Below are positions 14,001 to 25,400 of a stretch of 64,000 nucleotides of DNA, piece after piece. Both the position numbers and the translations under genes were made by a program. Within the stretch, counting starts at the first letter, position 1. Every line of letters starts with the position of its first letter. Source of the DNA: Larimichthys crocea (taxonomy: Eukaryota; Chordata; Actinopteri; Sciaenidae); NCBI RefSeq assembly GCF_000972845.2, contig NC_040011.1, positions 27,074,379-27,138,378 of the forward strand, given 5' to 3'. The notes under the pieces were generated by a model. It saw only the letters and a program-made list of their open reading frames with translations, was not told where the DNA came from and made no database searches.

Positions 14001-14311
14001 TATTTTAATTGTATGCTAAAAGTATGTTATATAACAGGGTTCTATTCTTGCAGCACTGTGAGGTTTACTTTTATTAATTTTAGCTATAATATTAGACTTT
14101 TTTGGGTTAGGCAAGGTTAGGGTTACGAATATCATGCACCATAAACTGGGATTACAAGTGCAATATAAGAAAATGTTTTTAATTACTTTCCAGCAGTGAA
14201 AATCATTATTATCTGGAAATAATACAGGATGAAACAATCAAAGTTTTAGAAATCTGTGCGAGGAAAGTTCAGACCTACCATGAGCAGAGCAGCGTAGAGA
14301 CAAACTTCCAT
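11037..14311 (-). CDS. eda2r: TNF receptor superfamily member, EDAR/EDA2R type, with death domain
   Basis: Complete type I receptor of 396 residues. Exons in transcript order: 14279-14311, 13526-13639, 13235-13413, 13029-13144, 12856-12906, 12658-12768, 12432-12579, 12213-12342, 11412-11451, 11037-11305. They total 1191 bp in one continuous frame. A signal peptide (MEVCLYAALLM plus the start of exon 2) is followed by cysteine-rich domains at about 24-135; CPVCGPGEQLSE then DCGFGDGGEGVC closely follow the pattern of EDA2R (XEDAR) and EDAR. The membrane helix is about 172-196. The cytoplasmic tail has a motif VINVTTNIKPSS and, at about 300-390, a death domain (GRSLGVPPQVIAHLQGFQDL region). A role in ectodysplasin-type or other TNF-ligand signalling to NF-kB or JNK is inferred from family. 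Mammalian EDA2R lacks a death domain, so an EDAR-like or fish-specific member is an alternative. The last acceptor was placed at 11306 because only that site keeps frame. Confidence 0.8.
11585..11800. repeat. Dispersed teleost repeat fragment in a receptor intron
   Basis: The stretch starting gaatcagagtcgggtttatt and continuing through caaggaatttgtcttggtgt, with an A-rich middle and gtgcaatatttc, resembles an interspersed sequence very common in fish genomes, probably a LINE/SINE-derived 3' part. Classification is from memory; the borders are approximate. Confidence 0.5.
13665..14000. repeat. Degenerate interspersed repeats in receptor intron 1
   Basis: The pieces around 13665-13760 and 13950-14000 (repeated words such as aaagtaaaagtac) look like decayed parts of a common fish repeat that typically has runs like gtagtggagtaaaaagta and ends in ccaccactg. 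Borders and family are uncertain. No exon is seen in this intron (13640-14278). Confidence 0.35.
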
Positions 14312-15963
14312 TGGTAAAGCTTCCAAACTGCTACCCTTAAAAAGTATGTATTCTCATACAGAGTTTTAAAGTTGATAACACTTCAAAAAACGTCCTTAGC
14401 AAGTTTCAGATGATCCGTATAGTACAGTAAGGAGTGTAGCTCTCATAGACACATCAGTACTTCTATTTGTGGCATTTGCCTACCTCGTTCAGCTAAAGTG
14501 GTGGGAAAAATCTTTGGGAATCCCCTTCATCCTGCATCACTTGTGACGCAGGAGAGGTTCCCAACTAGATTATCGACCAGTGGACCAATGAATACAAGAC
14601 TTTCAGGTCTCCCCTACCTGGGCCACCTCACGTCACACCTGGTCTTCTCATATTCCCTCTGGGGAACCCGCTTTTTTTGGCTCTGGCTTTTTTGGCTCTG
14701 GGAGCAGAGGAGGAGGGAAGAGAATTAAAAGGCATGAATGAGACCCTTGTTAAAAAGGGAAATGAGACTTTGTTTGCGGATCTGCAGTCTGAAATAGCAT
14801 CTTACAACCAGCATTGTTTTGTTCTTTTAGATATCAACTCCACTCCACTCACAACCTGAAGGTGACACACATGTTTTGTTCCCAAACTGAGTGAAGCATA
14901 AAATTATACTGTTGCAATATACTGTTTGACCACATTGTGGTAGTATTGAGCCATATAACTGAAAAAACATTTCACCATCCTGACAGGATATTATGGGCAT
15001 TGAAAAGGAAGTGATAGTGACACAGACTGTTTGTTTAAATTGTTTGGGTTTAAAAAAAGAACGGCTGCACCACAGAGATTATTTACTCTCTTGTCTGTAC
15101 AGCCGAGGCCAAGAGAGACATGGCCACCATACGTCACACAGAAGAAAAGCCAATTAGATTTGTTTGAGCAGTTATCTCTTGAGGATAATTGTAAAGCACA
15201 AAAGTAGTACAAGAATATTACGTTTGCAATGGCAACCCATGAGGATGATGTTTTATGTTTATATGACAGTTCATGCCATCTTCTGATTTTAGCTGCCTCG
15301 ATGACCATGTGACAATTTCCTGCATCATCCAGGAACTGAAAAAATTAAGCTTATATTACTACTCTGAATATAAAGTTAAAGTATTGAGACAACCTATTTT
15401 GATAATGCCACAGTAGTGATGTTGTGTCATCAGCTCAAACAAGGGTGTGTGTTAAGTATTTCTCAACATCTTCCAGTCTATCCTTAAACTATTTAAACTC
15501 TGTTAAGATAATTATCTTTAAATGTTTCTCTGAGTCTTTGGAACTCTAGTGCATGTACTTCAATGTGTTAATGGGAAAATTTTGAGATTCAGTTGGCAAA
15601 GCTTTCATGAAGCCATTGTTTTAACGTTATCGGCTTGTTAGTTACATTTATTGCCAGTGATTAATGAGTAACTTGGGGGAACTAAAGGGAGAGGGCGTGG
15701 ATGTGTTCTTATAGAGAAACAAAGTGACGCTTCCCAGTAGACTCATGGCTCGGCCAGCTTCATGAACTGATACTGATTGCTTAAACTTCAAATTTGACCA
15801 TTTCAAGGACATGAACATGGTGAGTTTCAGTTTCTAACATCAAAATAAGTAAATGATTATTGTATTATTTCTTCAAAGTGAATGCAAAAATTGTTGTTAT
15901 CGTCACCTTTCAGCAGATAACCACTTGACTGGCACTGAGAGCCCCGTGATTTTGTTTGCTGTC
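14312..15963. other. Divergent intergenic region between the TNF receptor and adgrg4
   Basis: The two genes are transcribed away from each other, so both promoters should lie here. No TATA box can be assigned. A possible adgrg4 5' untranslated exon ends at a good donor at 15820 (atgaacatg followed by gtgagt), but it is not needed for the reading frame. Several open frames of 60-105 codons (for example 14991-15308 minus) show no recognisable features. Confidence 0.4.
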
Positions 15964-17849
15964 ATGAACTCCGTCAAAAGCCTGTCTTCTATAACCATCT
16001 GTCTGTGTATACTGCTATCACTGTGTCTACTGGGTTCAAGTAAGATTTCAGACTAATTCAGTGATTTTAAAGAATTTGGCAGTATAAAGTAGTACAAATA
16101 TCACACAGAGTTATAGTTTTGAATACAAATTAAATGTAATAAATTGTCGTTTTTTATATTGCCTCTTGTGGGACAACTGAAGGGAAAGAAACTGAGAATA
16201 ATTAATTGTTTTGATGGCATGCACACCTTTAATATCTTTATGTGCTACTATAACTTAAATCTCATCTGCCTTTCTGTTGTTTCAGGTGCCTCTGCCAGTT
16301 CCAGCCTGTGGGGTAAAAAAATTAAGTTCACTCCTCGTCTGTGTGTGTGGCAGCTACAACCAGGTACTGTGGTACCAGCCCTTGAGGAGTTGAGCGTATG
16401 CATGATTTTACGCCTCCGCTTTGGAACAGAATGGACAGGTTTTGACTACAAAGCACCAGGGAAAAGCCACATAGAGCTTGGACTTAGAGGCACAAGTACA
16501 CATCTGGTGGTATGGCTGTTTGGGATTGAAAAGCATGTGAAAAGGGAACTGAATATTCAAGATTGGCACTCTGTCTGTCTCACCTGGTCTGGCCAAGCTC
16601 AGAGGCTGCAGGTCTACATAAATCAAACCAGTCAGAATGAAACCTTTCTGTATTCTGCCCTGCCCCAGCAACTGACCCCAAATGGCACTCTCACTCTAGG
16701 GGTGTCTCATTATGTAAAACCAAATGGTGTAGTGGAGCCGGAGACTGGGAATAATCTGCTTGGTGAGATCAGTCTGTTCAGGATGTGGGCCAGAGAGTGG
16801 AGCGCTGAGGAGCTAAGGTGGCATAGATGTGCAGATGGAGACGTGGTGAGCTGGGACACAAAGCAATGGAAACACAGCTGCCCTTCTGAAGCTGACAACA
16901 ACCTTCATTGTGGTAAATACAGTGGGATCTTTTTCTATTGCATTTCATGGTCTTTGAGTTTAAGCTTAGGTTTTTAACAAATTACCCCCAAGATTTCCTG
17001 ACTTATCCACATAACAAGGAAATCTACTGTAGGTGAGAGTTGAATGAGTGGATAGATAATATATTTTACTGTTCTGTACAGTGACTGCAGTTTAAGTTCA
17101 AAGACAAGGTAAACCACACATTCCAGTGAGTTCAGCAGTAACTGTATCATAAACCTGTCCATATGTCCAACATTTTCCTTTGGAAATATTAAAGCAGTCG
17201 TTTTATTTGCTTATATTTTTTAGCATGGCCGAGCTACAAAATAAAAATGTGGACAGTCATTCAGATGAGGCCTGAAAATTGTTCACTTTCACTCGAGGAA
17301 GTCACAAGAAACCGGGTAACAATATGAATGTGGCAATGATTTCTGGGACACACATATTTAAATACACATATTTGCCTATTAAAATAACCATCTTTATTAT
17401 ATCTTATCAGCTGGTGAGCATTTTCCCTCGTGACATTTCTGTCCTTGATATCTCCATATCATCCCCAAGGTAAGGTAAATTTTGTTACCCAAACAATCCT
17501 CCCAGCTGACAATGGTGGAGGACATAGTCAGATCAATTTTGTATATAAAAGTAGCGATACTGTGATAAAATAAAATAAAAAATAGTAATGGTCCTATTAT
17601 GTACTGTATTTATTTATGTTTTGTTTTAATCAGTAAAGCAACTAGTTGCCAAATAGAAAATACCAAATTGTCAAATAAATGTAGTGGAGTAAAAATAATA
17701 ATATTTCCTTTTGAATTGTAGTTTTGGAGTGGATAGAAACATTAAAGTAAAGTGCAAGTAGTTTAATTTAAAACTCAAGTATACAGTATTTGAGTAAATG
17801 TACTTTCTTTCCACCACTGTCAGCTGGTTTCTCATCAAGATAGAATTGC

Positions 17850-17883
<34 letters not shown>

Positions 17884-19396
17884 AGATAATATATACTGCA
17901 TATACTGTATGTATACCGTGAGTGGTGATTGGTGCATTATAGATGTAAAATATATACTGCGACAACATTCTTGTCTGTAATTTCTGTTATCTGTGTTCCT
18001 ATACAGCCATGCCTGCCATGGGGTTAATAATTCTGCTGCTCTTGTGCAACAACCTCAGGTACGCCACTATTAGTCCTCAGTTTGATTTTCCACGGAAAGA
18101 AACAGCAATATCCTCCACAACTGATTAGAGAGCAGATTTATTTCTTTAGACTCGGACAATGTTTTCCAGGGAAATTAATATGTGTATATAATTTAATATG
18201 TACAGTCAGTTAAGAGCTGTAAATCAACCTTTTAATAAAGTTGTGGGAAAAAAATCTGTGTTTTCAGGGATCAAGAGTAAAGTTGTGGGAAAAAAATCTG
18301 TGTTTTCAGGGATCAAGAGCCTTATCAGACTCCACCTGTGACAAGTGGTAAGATTATTCAAGACCTACAAAAAGCTCTATGACATGAAAAGTATTATAAT
18401 ATTTACAGTGTATATGAAGGCTACATGGGAAAAGCTAGATGTTTTCTAAACACATGGGTACAATGCAGTTCACATGTAGATTTCACATCATTTTGATGAA
18501 TCCCCAGTTTCAGCTGTGAAGTCTACGTGAACGTGGATCCTGCTTCTGATGTAGAAGTGGTTCAGGCGAACATTACTGCGTTACTGAGTTTGACCTTCTC
18601 TAACGACTTCCTCAATCTGACATCTGACCCTAACAGCATCAGTGTACTCCCTGTGGGTACGTATATTCAGTACATTACACTTCTGTCTTCTCACATACAC
18701 TTGTAAACTGCACTTACTGTTTAGTTTCAGTGGACACCTCAATCAGTCAAAGATTAACCAACATATATTGTTACGACCAAGATTATTATCATAAAAAAGG
18801 ATGTATGTTCGCGTCTCATCAAGTTGACCTTTTGTATCTGAAGTGTATACATGCACATATGATATTTGTTCAGTTCTTGTTTTATAGACACCACGCAGAC
18901 TCTGGGTTTTACTGGAAATATTTACTGGAGGTGTCAACATTAACAAATACGTAAATCTGACGTAGTTTACCATGCACGTTTACTGCTCTGTGAATTAAAA
19001 AGATCTTGCACAATGTAAACAGAAAGAAAAAGAAGGATTGAAATATATTAGAGCAAGAGAACACATTTCCTGTTTCTAAAAATACAGATGACTAGAAATG
19101 TGTCACGGTCTATCATGTCATTATTAATTATAATGTTTGTTTTCAACTTAGTTTGTAATTAATAACTTATTTTGTTTATTTCAGGGTTGTATGCATTGGA
19201 GGAACCACCAACAACTGTTGGCACTGCTGTAACTTCATCAGGTGAGCATGCAAGGAAGAATAAATTAATGTCCACGAGTAGTTCTGGTGCTTTGCAGAAA
19301 TATGGAATCATGAACTGGTTCTTTTTGACAAACTGATTCTTCTATAATGATAATGAATCATTAATCATTTATATAATCAATTCTTTCTTTCTTTTT

Positions 19397-19428
<32 letters not shown>

Positions 19429-22400
19429 TGCACTGTTTTATATTCTCATAAACTGTTCACAGAAACAGCTCCAACTCAAAGTGTGCCAGGTCGACCTGCT
19501 AACATGTCAACAACAAGAGCGCCTTTAGATCTCAATGAGACTGCCGGTCAGTTCATCATTGTGTTGTACACCATCTTCATTCTTGTCTCTTCTACATATC
19601 TGTTCGGTGTAAATCCCTTATCAGACACAATGATCCACATTAGCTACAACGGGATTTGAATGATTTTACTTGCTGCCTTGGTTGATTCCTCTTTACTACA
19701 CTGAAATTCCTATTCCAACAAATTATGTCAGGTCTGATTATATGATGGATGTGTAAAATAACACTACAAGCTTTCTTTTTATCCCTACAGTTGAACCTGA
19801 TACGTTCTTCAGAGTTAATATAACTTTAAGTATGACTGGCAGCCCTACAAAACCACGGGATATTATTGAGAAATGGGTAAGAGACTCAAACAACTGCACT
19901 TGAAAGTTGTCCTGACTAAAAAAAAAAAAAAAAAAGTAAGTTATAAGTTATTCTCTTTGGGGAAAAGGTGAAAAAACAGCTGGAGGTGAATAACACCATG
20001 ACTGTACTGAATCTCATCACAAAGGAGAATGTTGGCAAGTAGGTCCCCTTGAATTTATTTATTGCATTTAATCTTTGTCTTATGAAAGCTCTGGTTGAAT
20101 TCTTCTTCTTCTGTTATATTTATTTATTTCATAGGAACACGGAGCCGTTCAATGGACTCATGGTAAGCATGCACTTCTTTTTAATAGTAAGACAAGTTAG
20201 ATAAAAAATACAAGACAAATAATAATTCCACAATTGGGTAATCGAAGTTGAATCCTCAGAATAATATCTTATACCACTGTAACAACTGATATTTACAATA
20301 CAAGTTCTTTTGTTTAATTTCTTTTAGATTTTCCATGGTCGACAAAAACAGTAGGTGACTAAAAAGAGAAAAGACTCATGATGTTGAAAGCTACCTGTAC
20401 ATTGTAACCCATGTTTTTGTTACCACTAACTATGTGTGTCATCAGCAGATATTACTGCACCTTCCATGTCCAGGAATACAGCAAGAACAGTGCGGCAGAA
20501 ATAAAAACTTTTATTTATGCTGCCTTGATGTCGGAGTATGAAAATGGCTCCATTACTGTCAGAACTATGGATGTGGCCATAAAGCACATAAGTAAGCTGG
20601 CTCTCCTGACACAAATAAAAGGAGAAAAGGATATGTTCAGTTATGGAATACAATTTGGCAACATGTATGTATTCTTTTTCAGTGCCACAAAACTGTTTAG
20701 AAGAAACTACTCCAACAATATATGGACAATATATTTGGCCTGGAGCATTTCCACAAGTCAACCAAGAAATGGGATGCAAAAAGCCAAAATCAGCTAGAGC
20801 CTACAGGCTTTGGTAAGTATTTAACTTCCATTTATGCAGTTGATTTATATCTGACCAGAGGTAATGATGACTGAATTGTCAGATTGAAAAATTAGGACCC
20901 AAATGCATGGCCATAATCATTCAAAACAATAAATAAGTCAACAAAGGCTCTACAAAATGATTTGCTGATTTCTAGTGACTGACATTACACGGCGACATAT
21001 TATATAATATCTGTCGTATAATACATAAGCTTATTGGTTTACAGTTGAGTTACAAAAATATTCAGGGATTTATTCACACCAATCCGAGTCAAGATTCATC
21101 TTGGTGAAAAAAAAGTCTGTATATTGCTCTATTTACCAGGACAGATCCTGTTTATCTTTGTCACAACAATCTGTTTCCATAGAGACAGCTCGCCAAGACA
21201 AGAAAATTCCCTCAATTACAAAGTCCTGTTCCAACCAATCCTCCCACTCTGCACACAAGCTCTAATCACACACGCAATGCTGAAGGTATCCCTGCCAGCC
21301 TGCAGCTCAGGCAAAAATCAATTTCCTATAAGTTAATTATTAGTGCAATGAAGGGCTTCAATAAATACCACCCATGGGACAATAACTGAGTAATGTGGGT
21401 AATCAGTTTTATGGTATCTTAATGAAACACTGTGCTGATGCTTATTAAGATTAAAATATAATCATTAACAGTGGACAGGTGGTTTTTATTTTTTTTATTA
21501 CCCTTTGTTTGAAACTGACAGTGACTGTACTGTCTGTGGGCCAGGCTGCAGGCGTGCTTTGTCAAGTTTAACTAGAAGTCAGCAAACCAGAAGCAGACCA
21601 GAAAGATCATTCCTGAAATTATATGTTATTCGTGTTGTCTCTGATTCTCTCTTCAGTAAGTTAGACATTGAAAATGACATGACCAGCTGGGCTCATCCTA
21701 ATATGAAAAATTGCAAGCCACTTGTGACCATATCATACCTCAACAATATCACTGTCACTACTGGTAAGAGTAAAGGTCACACACACACATAATGTTTTTT
21801 TTTCTCTTGTTTAATCTTTATTTTTCCATATTTTTCCATAGTAGGAAAACATGACAAAACACAACAAAAAGCTCTAATGACATGATTGATTCCTAGATAA
21901 CGCGGCTGACGTTGTGGACACGATTCAGGAGCTTGTAGATGTTCAGTTAGGTACCAGCAAAGAGCTCTCTGCCACCGATCTGGATACAGTTGTGGAGAAG
22001 CTCAAAGAAGTGGTTAATATCAGCACCATCAAACCTGCTGTTGGTGCCAACATTGTCAGTATTGTTGCTGATGTACTGCTTTCCAAAACTGACGTCACTC
22101 CTGTGGCTAACATGTAAGTGAAGAGTGAAGGGAAAGTCTGGTTAATCTCAGTACATACACACAAAGAAATGTACAGAATTGATTCATTCATGGGGTTAAA
22201 TGTTATTCTTAATTGGTCTTTTGTCTTTGGAAAAAGTGTCCTCAATCTGACAGAGAGAATGGCGGACAAAATGGATTTCCAAGATGAATCTGTCAGTCTA
22301 ACAGCACCCTTGCTGGCCCTGTCTGCAATCAATGTAGATCCAGATGAGTTCAATGGCTTCACTTTTGGTGTGTCCTCCGTTTCTTCAGACCTAAACCCAA

Positions 22401-25400
22401 AGGTTAGACACTATAAATGCAATAATGGGGGCAGCATATTTACTTATGGGCTGTTTTTGTGAACCGCAAAAGTGAAATATCCACAACCAGAAGAAATGTC
22501 CTGTTTTAGTTTTTTACTGAAGTCCACAACTGGTTCCACCAGACTGCTTAAGGACAAATTCTGTTTTGTTAATGACCTTGAGAGACCGGGAAATGCAGGA
22601 AACTGTTTTAATAAACAATCAGGCCTCAAGCTGTCAGAGAACATTAGGCTTTAACTAGAAGAAGCAAATGGGAAGTGCTGGTAAAAGATGAAGAAATACT
22701 CCATGATCTGTAAAGTTTTAAAGTACTCTGTAGAGCTGTGATTCAGTCTTATTATTACTTTTTCTTCTCAGATTTTTCTCGACCCAAACTTCCAAAGTCA
22801 ACCACTCCCTGACACAGATGCAACTATCTCTTTGCCCTCTGAGCTTCATGACCTTTTCATTCCCGGACAAAGAAATAAAACTCGTGTCCAGTTTAATTTT
22901 TATGGAACACAAAAACTTTTTCAGGTACTTTAATTTAAATGTTCTCTTTTCTTTTCTTTTTTGCTTTCATTGTTGGTATTGCTATTTTCTCCTCTTCCTA
23001 TTTTATTTTCATATAGGCTGAAACTTTCCTACTATATCTACTAACTTATATAATCCTGCCCGTAAATGTAACGACCATTTTATTTTTAACAGGACCCACT
23101 CATAACCAATACAACACAGAGCAGCTGGAAATTGAATTCCTTTATAGTATCTGCCAGCATCAATAACAGCAATGTCAGCAACCTAAAGGATCGAGTGGTG
23201 GTGACCCTCAACCATCAAACACCCAAACGCGTGAGAAATTAATGCATCTAGTTTATCAGTAAGAAGAGTTTTGTGTTTGACTCTAAAACCATCATCACTT
23301 CCCTGTTGTTTTACAGCCACAAGATAACGTACAGTGTGTGTTTTGGGATTTCCAAAAAAACGGTGAGTTGGTTATTATTTATTATATCTTGTATGTTTAC
23401 AGTTGGATTTAGATGATTTGTAATTGAGCCTTGTAGTACTTTTTAACCAGTGAGATAACTAAAGATCCATAAACACAGGAAGTTGTCCGTCTGTTGATAA
23501 GCAGCTTAAACAGATGTGTGTGTGTGTGCATGTGTTTCAGGTGGACATGGAGGTTGGAACAGCAGGGGTTGTGAAACACAAAATATTTCTTCTCATCGTA
23601 CCAGCTGTCTCTGTGATCACCTCACACATTTTGCTCTGCTCCTGGTGAGTCATTGGTCTGCTTTATATAAGTGAACAAACAGGGAACAAACAACCCCCAC
23701 AAACACCAACATACTGTGTGCTTTCTGGCCACCTGCTTGCATTACAGTATTTCTGCCAGTTGGACAAGATGCTGATGAAAAAGGTCTAGGGAGTCTTTAG
23801 CTGATCTATTGGCAGAATGTAGCAGAAACAGGATATAATGTTTTATTTTTTCATCTTTAGACAATTGTGAGTGTTATAGAGGACATTTTATGTTACATAG
23901 TTCAACAATAAATTGACATACAAAACAAAACAATGAAGGATATTCATGTTAATAGTAATTTGAACTAAATAAAACAACATTAAACCCTAACTGAAGCATG
24001 TAAAGTGGAAACATGAAATATATGAATTAAGTCAACTGAAAAAACTCAACTAAACCACAATACATTACATGCATTGCTTGCACTACAAATTTACTTCACT
24101 TCACCTACCAGCTTTAAATCTAAGTAAATAATATATATCTTTTTCTGTGTATTGTGTTTCAGGATATATCCAGAGACCCCATCAGTGAAACTGACTCTCA
24201 GATCATGACAGTGATCTCATATCTTGGGTGTGGCATATCCTCCATCTTTCTGGGCATCACTCTTCTCACCTACATTGCTTTTGAGTGAGTGATTAGGAGA
24301 GACACTATCTCTTGTATCACATTATATCACATTGTAACAGGTTTATATTGTAAAGACCATCTGCAATAACCAGCTAGTGTGGGTAAAGGGAATCAATTTC
24401 ATAAGTGGATGGTGCATATTAATACAAGATACAATGTTTTACAACAATGTTTTAATCTTAACCATGAAAGTTAGTTCTTGACTTTGTAAACTGTAGTTAG
24501 ACAAATAATCCCACCTGCTTTTCCTGGGTCCGGCATCACCTCATCATTCAAGTATAGTTGCTAAGTTGTTGAAAGTACACTTGTGTCTATGAAAATAACA
24601 TTCCAGTCATCATCAGGACATCCAAATCATCAGGACATGGTTCATGAGCTAGCAAGTTGACTTTGTTTTAATTGCATTCAATGATTTGTTGAATATTAAT
24701 CAAATACAGTGTGTAGTGGTCATTTTGGCCAAGAAGTCACATTTTGCTTGTACATACCAAACGTAAGCCTGTGTTTATTTGTCACCCTCGTACACTTTAG
24801 GAAGCTGCGTCAAGACCACCCATCTAAAATACTCATGAACCTGTCAGCTGCCCTGCTGGGTTTGAGCATGCTCTACCTTCTAGACTCCTGGCTCTCGTCT
24901 TTCTCCAACTACGGCCTGTGCATTGCCACTGCTGCGATGCTGCACTACTTTCTGCTGGCTTCTTTTACTTGGATGGGCCTGGAGGCTGTGCATATGTACT
25001 TGGCACTGGTCAAGGTCTTCAACGTCTACATTCCTTCCTATATCCTCAAGTTCTGTGCTGCAGGATGGGGTAAGACACAACCTTAATTGCTCCTTGCTGC
25101 AGTAGAACAAGTCCAGTTGGCTTTGATATTTGGGTTAGGAACGGATTTTTGATTGGTTGGGGTGAAGCAGCTGGGGATTGTGTTTGCTCCACTCATATGG
25201 AAAATAGTTTCACCTATCTTTCACCTATCATTACATTTATTTATTTATATTAGGGTGACCTACTGTGCGGGGACCATAAGACTATTCTTTACAAAACTTT
25301 AAAACCAGAAACATGTTTAGAAAGCTTTAATTGTTTTATTTTTCAGCGTGACAGTTGCCTCTGATCTGTGTGAGAAGGTTTTTTAAAATGTTTTTACAGG

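Noticed and set aside
20426..20779. 117-codon minus-strand open frame
   Set aside because: It is the antisense shadow of two adgrg4 exons.
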